Shown in pieces: positions 8,646 to 16,964 of a stretch of DNA of 64,000 nt. Numbering within the stretch: position 1 is the first letter of the stretch; every line of letters starts with the position of its first letter. The stretch spans positions 233,943 through 297,942 of the forward strand of contig NZ_MRTD01000011.1 in the NCBI RefSeq assembly GCF_001956295.1, read 5' to 3'. The position numbers and the translations under genes were made by a program. The notes below the pieces were generated by a model. It had not been told where the DNA came from. It saw only the letters and a list, made by a program, of their open reading frames with translations, and ran no database searches. Source of the stretch: Paenibacillus sp. FSL A5-0031 (GTDB lineage: Bacteria > Bacillota > Bacilli > Paenibacillales > Paenibacillaceae).

Positions 8646-10433
8646 ATGGATGTGGAAGAATATTATTGCAGGTTAAGAAACACTTTTCCAGCAAACCCAG
8701 AACGCGAGCCTATTTTTTTATCCATGGAACGGATCTGCGACATATTGTCTTGTACACGCAGAAATGTACAAATACTTTTGACAAAAATGATGGAAAAGAG
8801 CTATATCGAATGGTTGCCCGGTCGTGGCCGCGGCAATCTCTCGCAAATCGTATTTCTTGTTTCATACCGTGATATCGTACTCGGCAAAGCGAAGGGGCTA
8901 GTCGAGAAGGGGAAGATCAACGAGGCTTGGAGCATGCTTGAGATGCTTCAGGATCCAGCTGTGAAATCCGAAATTATGACATGGTTGTCTGAGTTGTTTG
9001 GCGTGAAGCGGGATATGGAGGAGAAGGATGTACTGAGGTTTCCGTTTTATCGTCCTCTCTTGCGCTTAGATCCTGCTTTCGTCTGTCGCCGCATGGAAAC
9101 GCATTGGATAGAGCAGGTTTTTAATACATTGGTCAGATATTCAAAACAGGATGGTAAATTCCATCCTCAGCTTGCTCATTACTGGGAAAGCAACGTTATG
9201 AAAACGAGCTGGACGTTTTTTTTACGCAAGGGCGTTCGTTTTCACAATGATAAGATAATGACCTCGCGAGACGTCGCATTTACTTTTCAAAGACTGCTCA
9301 CAAGCTCGCCTGCGGAGTGGTTAACGTCCAAGATTAAGGAAATAAAAGAAACGAGCAAATACAGCATTACCTTTGAGCTAAACGAGCCTAACGCGCTGTT
9401 TCTTCACTTTCTTTGTACGGAACGTTATTCCATTGTGCCTGAAATGCTCGATGGTACTGGTTCTGATGAGCAGTTTGCCGTCATGCCTATTGGGACTGGA
9501 CCGTTCAAGATTACCAAAAACAATGAGTCTATGCTCGTTGCAGAAGCCAATGAGTTTTATTTGGAAGGTTGTCCTCATCTGGATCGCATTGAAATGTGGG
9601 TGTGGCCAAACTATGAGGAAAATCAAGAGAAGCTGCAATCAGACGGTGAAGATCAACTGGTTTATTTTGAAGCGCAAATCAAGGAGAGTTTAAGGCCAGC
9701 GCTTGCCCAATTGGAGAAAGGCAGCACTTTTATTACCATCAATACAGCTAAAAAAGGCATCACGCAGCAAATGAAGTTTCGCCAGGCTTTGCACTACGGA
9801 ATAGATCGGCAGCAAATGATCCACGAATTAGGCGGGATTAGGCACAAGCCTTCAACCGGCTTTAATTTAGAGGATACGGATAAGGCTTTCTATAACGATT
9901 ATGATACGCAACTAGCGACAACATTGCTTGAAGAGTCAGGATATAAGGGCGAGACCATTACGTTATATACTTATGAAATGCCTGCGAATGATCAAACTTC
10001 GAAATGGCTGCAAAGGGTATACAAGGGTTTAGGCATTTCACTAGAAATCGTAAAGCTTTCGCTCGAAGAGCTTGCTAATCCCGAAATCATAATGAAAGCG
10101 GATATGATCCTTAGTGGGGAAGTACTCGGAGAGCAGCCCGATATTTCACTTATTGAGATGTATATGTCAAAGAACAGTTTTATTACGAACCATCTGGGTG
10201 CGGTTGACAAGATGAATATCAATCAACAAATTTCGATTTGTTTGCGGTATGAGAATTCAGATATTAGAATGGGTTATTTAATAAGCATACAAGAGGAGCT
10301 CAAACGAAATTTCAGCTTATTGTTCTTATATCATAGCCTGCAGATTGTAGGACATCATCAAACGCTGCAAGGAATTTCGTTAAACGCATGGGGTAAAATC
10401 GATTATAAAAACGTTTGGTTAAGAAATACGTGA
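8646..10433 (+). CDS. SgrR-like regulator: HTH plus solute-binding domain family 5
   Basis: About 595 residues; the ATG at 8646 is 6 bases after AGGTGGTG and preferred over GTG at 8634. The first 110 residues hold a winged-helix domain (MERICDILSCTRRNVQILLTKM...IEWLPGRGRGN), as in SgrR. The rest, from about residue 140, is a peptide/nickel-type solute-binding fold (family 5: WTFFLRKGVRFHNDK, DVAFTFQRL, FRQALHYGIDRQQMI). There is no signal peptide, so it should work in the cytosol as a ligand-sensing transcription factor. SgrR proteins answer sugar-phosphate stress in enterobacteria; the ligand and targets here are unknown. The next genes encode a kinase and a nucleotidyltransferase-like protein. 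Confidence 0.82.
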   Translation: MDVEEYYCRLRNTFPANPEREPIFLSMERICDILSCTRRNVQILLTKMMEKSYIEWLPGRGRGNLSQIVFLVSYRDIVLGKAKGLVEKGKINEAWSMLEMLQDPAVKSEIMTWLSELFGVKRDMEEKDVLRFPFYRPLLRLDPAFVCRRMETHWIEQVFNTLVRYSKQDGKFHPQLAHYWESNVMKTSWTFFLRKGVRFHNDKIMTSRDVAFTFQRLLTSSPAEWLTSKIKEIKETSKYSITFELNEPNALFLHFLCTERYSIVPEMLDGTGSDEQFAVMPIGTGPFKITKNNESMLVAEANEFYLEGCPHLDRIEMWVWPNYEENQEKLQSDGEDQLVYFEAQIKESLRPALAQLEKGSTFITINTAKKGITQQMKFRQALHYGIDRQQMIHELGGIRHKPSTGFNLEDTDKAFYNDYDTQLATTLLEESGYKGETITLYTYEMPANDQTSKWLQRVYKGLGISLEIVKLSLEELANPEIIMKADMILSGEVLGEQPDISLIEMYMSKNSFITNHLGAVDKMNINQQISICLRYENSDIRMGYLISIQEELKRNFSLLFLYHSLQIVGHHQTLQGISLNAWGKIDYKNVWLRNT

Positions 10434-10472
10434 TGATTAGATCGCTTTTATTAGGATTTGCGAGGTGAGATT

Positions 10473-11423
10473 ATGAATGAGCAGGAGCTCATCGACAACA
10501 TTGTCAAAGGTATAGACACACTTCATGGCAGCAGTCGAATTTCAAAAATAAATAAAGGTTATTCGAATGATCAAAAGTTTCTAGTCGAGAAGAACGGCCA
10601 GCTCTATTTGCTGAAATGCTTCGCGTTGGATGAGCTTGCAGCGAAGCAAGCTGAGTATGAAGTGTTGCAGCGTATGCAGTTATATGACGTTAATTGCTCC
10701 AAGCCAATCGAAATGAGTACTTTGCCAAATACAGAGATGGGTTACATGCTACTAACGTATATTGATGGCGATGAGGCTACCGAAGCTATTCCTGCCTATT
10801 CCGCTGAGGTTCAATATACAATTGGATTGGAAGCGGGGCAAGAGCTTGCTAAGATGCATAAGTGGCATGCTCCTGCTTCAGTCTTGTCTTGGCATGATCG
10901 TAAGCTTGCGAAGCATAAAAGCTATATCGAGCAATATATGGCTAGTGGGGCTCGAATGAAAAACGATGCGAAGATTCTATCTTTTATTGAACAAAATCTG
11001 TATTTGATGAAGGATCGGCCAAACGTTTTTCAGCACGATGATTTCCATGTGGGCAATTTAATTGTAAATGAAGGCAAATTAGCCGGCGTCATTGATTTTA
11101 ATCGATGGGACTGGGGAGATCCGGTACATGAATTTCTGAAGGCCGGGATGTTCAGCAGTGAAATCAGCATTCCATTTACGATTGGTACGATTAAAGGATA
11201 TCATGGCGATCGAGAGCCTGATGAGAAGTTCTGGACCTTATATTCTCTTTATCTTGCGATGACGATTATCTCCTCAATCGTTTGGATATTGAAGGTGCGA
11301 CCAGTTGAGCTGCCTATTATGGTAGAGAAGCTGGAGCGAGTGTTAGAGGATCATCATTATTTTGACAGCATAGTTCCACGATGGTATTTGGAGGTTCAAG
11401 AATATGAGACCGGATCATTATAA
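10473..11423 (+). CDS. Aminoglycoside/choline-kinase-like phosphotransferase
   Basis: 316 residues from the ATG at 10473, with GAGGTGA 4 bases upstream; the open frame from TTG at 10458 overlaps that site. The catalytic loop and metal motif are HDDFHVGNLIV (Asp and Asn) followed by GVIDFNRWDWGDP, diagnostic of the APH/choline kinase fold. The phosphate acceptor is unknown; sugar, aminoglycoside or amino-alcohol substrates are all possible. The last 20 bases overlap the start of the next gene, which implies translational coupling. Confidence 0.83.
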   Translation: MNEQELIDNIVKGIDTLHGSSRISKINKGYSNDQKFLVEKNGQLYLLKCFALDELAAKQAEYEVLQRMQLYDVNCSKPIEMSTLPNTEMGYMLLTYIDGDEATEAIPAYSAEVQYTIGLEAGQELAKMHKWHAPASVLSWHDRKLAKHKSYIEQYMASGARMKNDAKILSFIEQNLYLMKDRPNVFQHDDFHVGNLIVNEGKLAGVIDFNRWDWGDPVHEFLKAGMFSSEISIPFTIGTIKGYHGDREPDEKFWTLYSLYLAMTIISSIVWILKVRPVELPIMVEKLERVLEDHHYFDSIVPRWYLEVQEYETGSL

Positions 11424-11844
11424 GCTTATGTACGAATTTGTAAAATGGGCAGGCGGGCATTCGCATATTACAGGTATTGCCTTGGTTGGGCCTTGTGCGG
11501 ACGATGAGAGTGAAGAGGATTCGAATTTAAGCTTTCTTCTCGTTACCGATAAGAAGCAAAAAACAGTAGATGCCATTTTATATCAGTTCCAATACGAGGC
11601 TATAGAGCAAGCGACGAAAGAGGAATATGTTTTGCTAACCTCTCTAAAAATAGAGTATGCAAGTGGAATCGAAGCTGACTTTGGTGTTGCAGATACCGAT
11701 TGGCTGCATAGACCTTTGGAGCAGGGATTGGGTGACTTGTTAGTGCAAGGGTTTAAAGTCATTTGGGAACAAGAAGAAATGTTCGATGATATTCTAAAAG
11801 CGATTGCTAGATATGCTGTTGAACTAGAGAACGGGGCTCTTTAA
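11404..11844 (+). CDS. Nucleotidyltransferase-like small protein
   Basis: 146 residues starting inside the kinase gene, with GGAGG at 11391. The segment ALVGPCADDESEEDSNLSFLLVTD resembles a degenerate nucleotidyltransferase motif (GSxA...DSDxDLxV): the first Gly region is there but the second Asp is replaced by Asn. A second acidic position, IEADFGVADTDW, could supply the third carboxylate. Function is inferred only from this fold likeness and from pairing with an APH-type kinase. A strong terminator follows 4 bases after the stop. Confidence 0.65.
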   Translation: MRPDHYKLMYEFVKWAGGHSHITGIALVGPCADDESEEDSNLSFLLVTDKKQKTVDAILYQFQYEAIEQATKEEYVLLTSLKIEYASGIEADFGVADTDWLHRPLEQGLGDLLVQGFKVIWEQEEMFDDILKAIARYAVELENGAL

Positions 11845-11847
11845 TAT

Positions 11848-11898
11848 AGCAGGCTGTACCTAATGGTTAAAAACCTTTAGATACAGCCTGCTTTTTTA
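11848..11898 (+). terminator. Rho-independent terminator
   Basis: AGCAGGCTGTA pairs with TACAGCCTGCT around a 23-base loop, followed by T6. It closes the regulator/kinase/nucleotidyltransferase run and lies tail-to-tail with the minus-strand genes. Confidence 0.85.
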
Positions 11899-12120
11899 TT
11901 AAGAACGAAATGTGAAAGAGACTAGCTCTGCTGTTAGTACATATTTGGTTTCTAACGCAGTTGTCGTAATGGTCAAAAAGTTAGCGTTAAATGCCATCAA
12001 CTGGCCTTCTTCATTTCCTGTTGAGGTCGTTATATAAATAATGCTTCCAATATGGCGCTTGAGTAAACTATAAATAGCAGTACCTGGAAGAATCTGATTT
12101 CCATTTGAAATAATAGACAT
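11899..12120 (-). CDS. Small beta-rich protein, spore-surface cluster (copy 1)
   Basis: 73 residues beginning MSIISNGNQ, chosen because AAGGAGAG lies upstream; the longer open frame to 12258 overlaps the neighbouring gene and lacks a site. The sequence LLKRHIGSIIYITTSTGNEEGQLMAFNANFLTI resembles both the next small protein and the C-terminal part of the collagen-like protein: a hydrophobic helix, then Gly-x-x-Val/Ile strands, a Gly turn and a strand with TLVQL/FLTI. It looks like a small Sm-like barrel domain (DUF2642-like is my best guess). No catalytic residues are visible. Confidence 0.6.
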   Translation of the reverse strand: MSIISNGNQILPGTAIYSLLKRHIGSIIYITTSTGNEEGQLMAFNANFLTITTTALETKYVLTAELVSFTFRS

Positions 12121-12148
12121 CGCAAGCCTACTCTCCTTAGAATCTTGT

Positions 12149-12364
12149 TTATGAAGCAGCTGGATTCTCGTGGACATAAATAATGTTTGCATAAAAGATT
12201 CGCAGCTCGTAAAGAAAACGATCTTGATCGAAGGAAACGAGTATAAAGTCGTTACCAACCTGATCGAGTCTTCCGATTACAGCAAGCTGACCAAAACCAT
12301 TCGTCATGACAAACACTTCTTTGCCGAGTAAAGCGATCAAATCGCCCGAAAGCGTTGTTGACAT
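12149..12364 (-). CDS. Small beta-rich protein, spore-surface cluster (copy 2)
   Basis: 71 residues from the ATG at 12364, with AGAGG about 9 bases upstream. LIALLGKEVFVMTNGFGQLAVIGRLDQVGNDFILVS follows the same pattern as copy 1 and as the tail of the collagen-like protein. It lies 28 bases upstream of copy 1 and 26 bases downstream of the collagen-like gene, all on the minus strand, so the three are probably one operon. Function unknown; a role in the spore outer layers is inferred from the partner gene. Confidence 0.65.
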   Translation of the reverse strand: MSTTLSGDLIALLGKEVFVMTNGFGQLAVIGRLDQVGNDFILVSFDQDRFLYELRIFYANIIYVHENPAAS

Positions 12365-12390
12365 GAGCACAAACCTCTTCTCATAGGGAG

Positions 12391-13044
12391 TTATGAAATT
12401 GTTTCAATGTTCGTGATGAAGGAAAACGGGATAAACATCAAAGTACCTGCGACCGTGTTTAATTGGACAAGTGTTGATTGTACGCTGATTACTGTTCCAG
12501 TGAAGCCGGTCGGCTGTCCCGGTGTCATGACATTAATGAGAGTACCAACAATAAGGTAGCCGTTAAGCAGTGTAATGAGCTCTGTAAAGTCAAACCCGCT
12601 TGACGGTCCCGGGGGACCCTGAACGCCTTGAAGACCCTGAAGACCCTGAAGACCCTGCGGTCCTAATGGACCGGGGACGCCTTGTGGTCCTTGTACGCCT
12701 TGTAGTCCTTGAATGCCTTGAGGACCAACAGCACCAGCCGCTCCTTGTGCTCCTGCTGCGCCTTGAGGACCTGTAAGGCCGGATGGACCGGCAGGGCCTT
12801 GCAAACCTCTTTGCCCGCTTGCACATCCCTTTTTCTGTACTTTAAGGTGACAGCGATCAGTCTTTCTTTTTTTGTGTTTCCGTACAACTTTAGGTTTACA
12901 TTCCGTATTGCTTAGACTGCCATTGCTATGATGTAAGTGCAGCTTGCCATGAATAACGACATTTCTCTTTTTACTCACTATTTTTTTCCGTTTCTTGCTC
13001 ACAGTCTGAAGCTGCACTGTGGGTGATTTTGCAGAAGCTAGCAA
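12391..13044 (-). CDS. Collagen-like repeat surface protein
   Basis: 217 residues from a TTG at 13044, 8 bases after AGGAGGG. Residues 1-75 are highly basic (runs of Lys/Arg, several His) with no signal peptide. Residues about 77-149 are roughly 24 Gly-X-Y triplets rich in GPQ, GLQ and GVQ, a collagen-like stalk. Residues 155-217 form a small domain resembling the two proteins encoded downstream. Bacterial collagen-like proteins without signal peptides are typical of spore outer layers (BclA type); that location is inference. The GC-rich triplet repeats are prone to length change. Confidence 0.85.
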   Translation of the reverse strand: MLASAKSPTVQLQTVSKKRKKIVSKKRNVVIHGKLHLHHSNGSLSNTECKPKVVRKHKKRKTDRCHLKVQKKGCASGQRGLQGPAGPSGLTGPQGAAGAQGAAGAVGPQGIQGLQGVQGPQGVPGPLGPQGLQGLQGLQGVQGPPGPSSGFDFTELITLLNGYLIVGTLINVMTPGQPTGFTGTVISVQSTLVQLNTVAGTLMFIPFSFITNIETIS

Positions 13045-13273
13045 AATATAATCCCTCCTATAAAGCTATCGCTCCTATATATGTATTTCTTTTTGCCAGA
13101 AAAGGGACTAGGGATTACCCCAATTATGCTAGTGTAGAGGATAGATAGGCGTATTCTCATAGTTTTCAAAAATGATTTGATTTGTAAAAGGGATTATAAA
13201 AAACAATCTACCCTATAATCAACTTAAGATGTATAATCATGGGAATCAATAAGCAAAGGAGAGAGGAATAGTT

Positions 13274-13669
13274 ATGATACATTATCAGAACGATAAAAAT
13301 TTGTCCGCGCAAGACTTGTCGCAAGTATTTGCGAGCTCTGGGATTAAAAGACCCTATCAAGATTTAGAACGCTTGCAAAAAATGATCGATCATGCAGATA
13401 TCATTATTAGTGCATGGGACGGTATTAAACTGGTCGGAATAGCGCGGGCGATTACAGACTATTCCTATTGCTGCTATCTGTCTGATTTGGCAATTGATCA
13501 CGACTACCAAAGATTAGGCATCGGCAAGGAGCTGGTAGATCGACTTAGGCAAACACTTGGTGCGCAAGTGTCGCTTGTCTTGTTGTCTGCGCCTTCAGCT
13601 GTCGACTATTACCCGAGAATTGGATTTACCTCTACGGATAAAGGCTTTGTTATAGCAAGAGAACGTTAA
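13274..13669 (+). CDS. GNAT family N-acetyltransferase
   Basis: 131 residues. The acetyl-CoA-binding motif A is seen as LSDLAIDHDYQRLGIGKELVDRLRQ (pattern Q/RxxGxG/A), preceded by strands WDGIKLVGIARAITDYSY. The C-terminal SAVDYYPRIGFTSTDKGFVIARER is the usual motif B end. The substrate is unknown. A good AAGGAGAGAGG site precedes the ATG. The following hydrolase starts 35 bases later and may be cotranscribed. Confidence 0.87.
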   Translation: MIHYQNDKNLSAQDLSQVFASSGIKRPYQDLERLQKMIDHADIIISAWDGIKLVGIARAITDYSYCCYLSDLAIDHDYQRLGIGKELVDRLRQTLGAQVSLVLLSAPSAVDYYPRIGFTSTDKGFVIARER

Positions 13670-13703
13670 GTTTATTTAGAAACGTAGAGAGGGGGGGAAG
13701 TCA

Positions 13704-14417
13704 GTGATCGAGTCGAAAATCGCTATAAATCAAGATGTTCATATTCATTACTTAGATTCAAAACCAGATGCAGACCAAAAATTAACCCCATTAATCATAT
13801 GCCCAGGGTTATCGGAAACAGCTGAAGAATATGAGGATTTATTGTTATATTTATTGCCTCGAAGAGCAATCGTTCTCTCGTTCCGCGGGAGAGGACAAAG
13901 CGATACGCCGTTTAATCATTATGATCTAAAAGATCACATAGCAGATCTTTCAGCTGTTGTTGAAGCTGCAGCCGTGGATCGCTTTCATCTGATGGGATAC
14001 TCTCGCGGTGTATCTTATGCACTTGGTTATGCTCAAACGAACGAGCATCACTTAGAATCACTTATTTTAGAAGATTATCCAGCAGAGCATAAACAAATGT
14101 CGGCTGAATGGCGTCATGATTATATTTTTAATTATTTGAAGCCGATGAAGCGGGAAGAGAAAATAAGAGAACAAGCGGTTATCGGCATTGAGCGGGACTC
14201 TTCACAGCTGCAGCTGGATGTAAAGCTTAAGCTGCCTGTTCTTGTTATGAGAGGGATGCTAGATGGATCTTTGCTTAGCGATGCGGAACTAATTCATTAC
14301 AAGCAGCTGTTCAGCAATATAACGGTTAAAGAGTTTTTTGAGTCCGCTCATAATATTCGCGGTAACGAAAAGGAAGAGCTCTATCAAACAATCGAGCAGT
14401 TTATCAAGCATCGTTAG
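13704..14417 (+). CDS. Alpha/beta hydrolase
   Basis: 237 residues starting at GTG, with an AGAGGGGGGG site. The nucleophile elbow is GYSRG (Ser), the acid is probably the Asp in VMRGMLDGSLL, and the catalytic His is in ESAHNI. The oxyanion region lies after LIICPGLSETAE. A soluble esterase/lipase-type fold of unknown substrate. A Fur-controlled promoter for the next gene lies immediately downstream. Confidence 0.82.
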   Translation: MIESKIAINQDVHIHYLDSKPDADQKLTPLIICPGLSETAEEYEDLLLYLLPRRAIVLSFRGRGQSDTPFNHYDLKDHIADLSAVVEAAAVDRFHLMGYSRGVSYALGYAQTNEHHLESLILEDYPAEHKQMSAEWRHDYIFNYLKPMKREEKIREQAVIGIERDSSQLQLDVKLKLPVLVMRGMLDGSLLSDAELIHYKQLFSNITVKEFFESAHNIRGNEKEELYQTIEQFIKHR

Positions 14418-14455
14418 AAAAAGTAGGACGGTTGCGGTTCAACTTGAAAACCCAG

Positions 14456-14486
14456 TTGACAATGAAAATGATAATTGTTATCATTA
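14456..14486 (+). promoter_or_regulatory. Sigma-A promoter overlapped by a Fur box
   Basis: TTGACA at 14456-14461 and TATCAT at 14479-14484, spaced 17 bases. The spacer and -10 contain TGATAATTGTTATCATTA, close to the Fur consensus (GATAATGATTATCATTATC). Iron-repressed transcription of the following binding-protein gene is the straightforward reading. Confidence 0.85.
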
Positions 14487-14551
14487 GGTGACTTTTGAGG
14501 TGAAACTATTTTTACTTCACAGCCATATATCGTCTTACAGGGGGAACTATC

Positions 14552-15520
14552 GTGATTAACCGCAACAAGAGATTTGTACTTGTATTTATGAGTTTGATTG
14601 TCCTATCCATTTGTCTAGCAGCTTGCGGAGGTAATAAAACAAATAATACACCTGCTGCTACAGTGGCTCCAACAGAAGCGCCAACAGAAAGAAAACTAAC
14701 AGATGCATTAGGTAACGAGGTTACCATTCCAGCTAATCCTCAGCGCGTCATCGCTTCTTATTTAGAAGATCACTTGGTAGCTATAGGCATTAAGCCAGTT
14801 GCTCAGTGGTCCGTTCCTAACGGTATTCAAGATTACTTGCATGATTCGCTTGCTGATGTTCCAACTATACCGTATGATCTTCCATTCGAAGCTGTAACAA
14901 GCTTTGAACCAGACCTAATTCTTATGGCATATGATGCGAATGTGGAAGGCGATAAATTTGCGCAATACTCAAAAATTGCTCCAACCTTCACCATTGGCGA
15001 TAAACTGATTGCAGACTGGCGTGCTACTTTACTGAAAGTCGGAGAGGTTTTTGGAAAGAGTGCAGAAGCGCAAAAAGCTTTGGATGAGTATGATGCAAAA
15101 GCAAAAGCTGCTAAAGAAAAATTGCAAAGCACAATCCCAGGTGAATCAGCTGCAGCTCTTTGGTTTGTACAAGGAAACTTTTATATCGTAAGTGAAAAGC
15201 TATCGAGCGGTGATCTTCTTTATAATCAACTAGGTTTGACTGTTCCAGAGGTAGTAAAAGAAGTTTCTGCAACAGGAACGGGCAACTGGAACGCCATTTC
15301 TCTAGAAAAACTAGCTGAACTTGATGCTGACCATTTGTTCCTCGTTAACAGCGGCACAGATGCGGATTCGCAAGCATTAAGCGATCCAATCTGGAAAAAC
15401 ATCCCTGCTGTGAAAAACGGTAAAATTTATGAGTACCCAAGCACATCAAGCTGGTTGTACGCAGGTACGATTGCTTACTCACAAGTCATTGATGATGTAT
15501 TGGAAAGCATTGTGAAATAA
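14552..15520 (+). CDS. Iron-siderophore ABC transporter substrate-binding lipoprotein
   Basis: 322 residues from GTG at 14552 with an AGGGGG site. A lipoprotein signal peptide ends in LAACGG, followed by an Asn/Thr/Ala-rich linker and a class III periplasmic-binding (FepB/FecB-type) fold: TDALGNEVTIPANPQRVIA, FEPDLILMAY, a long central helix, and the C-terminal lobe. It should capture ferric siderophore at the outer membrane face and deliver it to a FecCD-type permease. No permease or ATPase gene is adjacent, so it must share one encoded elsewhere. Fur control is supported by the promoter. Confidence 0.9.
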   Translation: MINRNKRFVLVFMSLIVLSICLAACGGNKTNNTPAATVAPTEAPTERKLTDALGNEVTIPANPQRVIASYLEDHLVAIGIKPVAQWSVPNGIQDYLHDSLADVPTIPYDLPFEAVTSFEPDLILMAYDANVEGDKFAQYSKIAPTFTIGDKLIADWRATLLKVGEVFGKSAEAQKALDEYDAKAKAAKEKLQSTIPGESAAALWFVQGNFYIVSEKLSSGDLLYNQLGLTVPEVVKEVSATGTGNWNAISLEKLAELDADHLFLVNSGTDADSQALSDPIWKNIPAVKNGKIYEYPSTSSWLYAGTIAYSQVIDDVLESIVK

Positions 15521-15537
15521 TAGCAGTAGAGTTGAAC

Positions 15538-15586
15538 AAAGGGCTGTACCTCCGCGCGAATTGTGCATTGGGGTACAGTCCTTTTC
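15538..15586 (+). terminator. Rho-independent terminator
   Basis: AAAGGGCTGTACC pairs with GGTACAGTCCTTTT around a 21-base loop, with a T run on the right. Confidence 0.8.
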
Positions 15587-15663
15587 TCTGTGGCAAGCCT
15601 TCCGTACCTTTTGAAATCCATGTATAATCATGGAAGATAGGACACTGGAAAAGGAGTTGTATA

Positions 15664-16041
15664 ATGATGACTTTTCATATGAAATCAACCGTACCGATTC
15701 TTCGCATGTTTGATGAAGCGAAAGCACGAGACTTTTATTTCAATTTTCTGGAATTTAAATGCGATTGGGAGCATCGTTTTGAGCCAGACTTGCCGCTCTA
15801 TATGCAAATCTCTAATGGAGATTGTGTCATCCATTTATCGGAGCATTATGGCGATAGTACGCCTGGTTCAGCAATCCGCATTGAAGTCGACAATGCCAAG
15901 GCGCTTCAAGAGCATTTGTTAGCCAAAAAATATAATTTTGCTAGACCTGGCTTTGATGAAGAATGGAATCAAGTGAGCATTACAGATCCATTTGGCAATC
16001 GTCTGCACTTTTATTCTGCTAAGCCTGAGGAAATTAGTTAG
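15664..16041 (+). CDS. VOC superfamily protein (glyoxalase/bleomycin-resistance-like)
   Basis: 125 residues. Paired beta-alpha-beta-beta-beta modules: STVPILRMFDEAKARDFYFNFLEF and later ITDPFGNRLHFY, the typical terminal strand. Proteins of this type include glyoxalase, dioxygenase and drug-binding members (bleomycin-binding BRP-like); this one resembles BRP in its first strand and length. Metal ligands are not certain. AAAGGAG precedes the ATG pair. Ends 38 bases before the IMPase gene. Confidence 0.82.
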   Translation: MMTFHMKSTVPILRMFDEAKARDFYFNFLEFKCDWEHRFEPDLPLYMQISNGDCVIHLSEHYGDSTPGSAIRIEVDNAKALQEHLLAKKYNFARPGFDEEWNQVSITDPFGNRLHFYSAKPEEIS

Positions 16042-16079
16042 ATACGGTTGAATAAGAGACATGTGAAGGGGCTGAAATA

Positions 16080-16883
16080 TTGGATCAGTTGATTTTAAAT
16101 ACGGCTAGAGAGGTTGCTATTGCTGCAGCTTATGAAGCGGGCCGGCTTACACGTGAGAAGTTTGGAACATTGGATCATTATGAAGAGAAAGGCGACCATG
16201 GCGATATCGTTACGGAAGTCGATTATCTGGCAGAGAGCATCATACTAAATAAAATTAGTAGCGTATTCCCCGATCATCGCATTCGATCAGAGGAATATGG
16301 CGAGAATGATCTGACTAGCGAATGGCTGTGGTTGGTCGATCCCCTTGATGGAACTAATAATTTTGCGGTTGGATTGCCGTTGTTCGGCATCTCGATCACG
16401 CTCTCTTATAACTTAAAGCCTGTGTTAGCGGTCATTTATGAGCCGATGACAGATCGTTTGTACGTGGCAAGCTCAGGCGAAGGCACTTTATGCAATGCTA
16501 GGCCAATACATATGAAACAATCAAAGCCTTTTGCAAAAGCGAGAGTTGGCTGGATACAAGGTCATGCGGTGCAAAATGAACAACGTGCCGTGACGCTTAG
16601 ACATTACATAGACGTTAACACGAAGCGGATGATGCGGCTGTGGGCTCCAACGCTGCAATGGACGATGCTTGCCAGAGGGGATTTGGATGCAATCATCGTT
16701 TATAACTCGGAGGGCGAGGATCTATATTCAGGTATCATAATGGTTCAGGAAGCGGGCGGCGTTGTCATTGATTACGATGGCAATCCATTTAAGGGCGTAA
16801 ATGAAGAGCCTTATTTAATTGCTTGTCACCCTGATCATCAATTGTATTTTATGAACCTTGTTAAAGAAGGACTGGCAAAGTAA
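16080..16883 (+). CDS. Inositol monophosphatase family phosphatase
   Basis: 267 residues from TTG at 16080, with GAAGGGG upstream. Mg-binding motifs are intact: Glu at residues 71-72 (SEEYGE), DPLDGTNNF at residues 87-95, and the C-terminal EDLYSG and EAGG...D region. The family hydrolyses inositol phosphate, fructose-1,6-bisphosphate, PAP or NADP; the exact substrate cannot be read from sequence. Followed after about 80 bases by the ZIP transporter gene. Confidence 0.88.
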   Translation: MDQLILNTAREVAIAAAYEAGRLTREKFGTLDHYEEKGDHGDIVTEVDYLAESIILNKISSVFPDHRIRSEEYGENDLTSEWLWLVDPLDGTNNFAVGLPLFGISITLSYNLKPVLAVIYEPMTDRLYVASSGEGTLCNARPIHMKQSKPFAKARVGWIQGHAVQNEQRAVTLRHYIDVNTKRMMRLWAPTLQWTMLARGDLDAIIVYNSEGEDLYSGIIMVQEAGGVVIDYDGNPFKGVNEEPYLIACHPDHQLYFMNLVKEGLAK

Positions 16884-16964
16884 GAAAAGGATGGAAATCG
16901 CTTTATTCGTATAAAATAAGGAAACAGTTTTTGGGTAGTGTTCGACCCGCTAAGGAGAGACAAC

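Noticed and set aside
12600..12830. Short GC-rich direct repeats considered as CRISPR
   Set aside because: They are the Gly-X-Y codons of the collagen-like gene; no constant repeat-spacer pattern.
13045..13273. Possible sigma-K promoter before the collagen-like gene
   Set aside because: CATATATAG-like sequence is present but the TA at the end of CATANNNTA and the AC at the right distance are missing.
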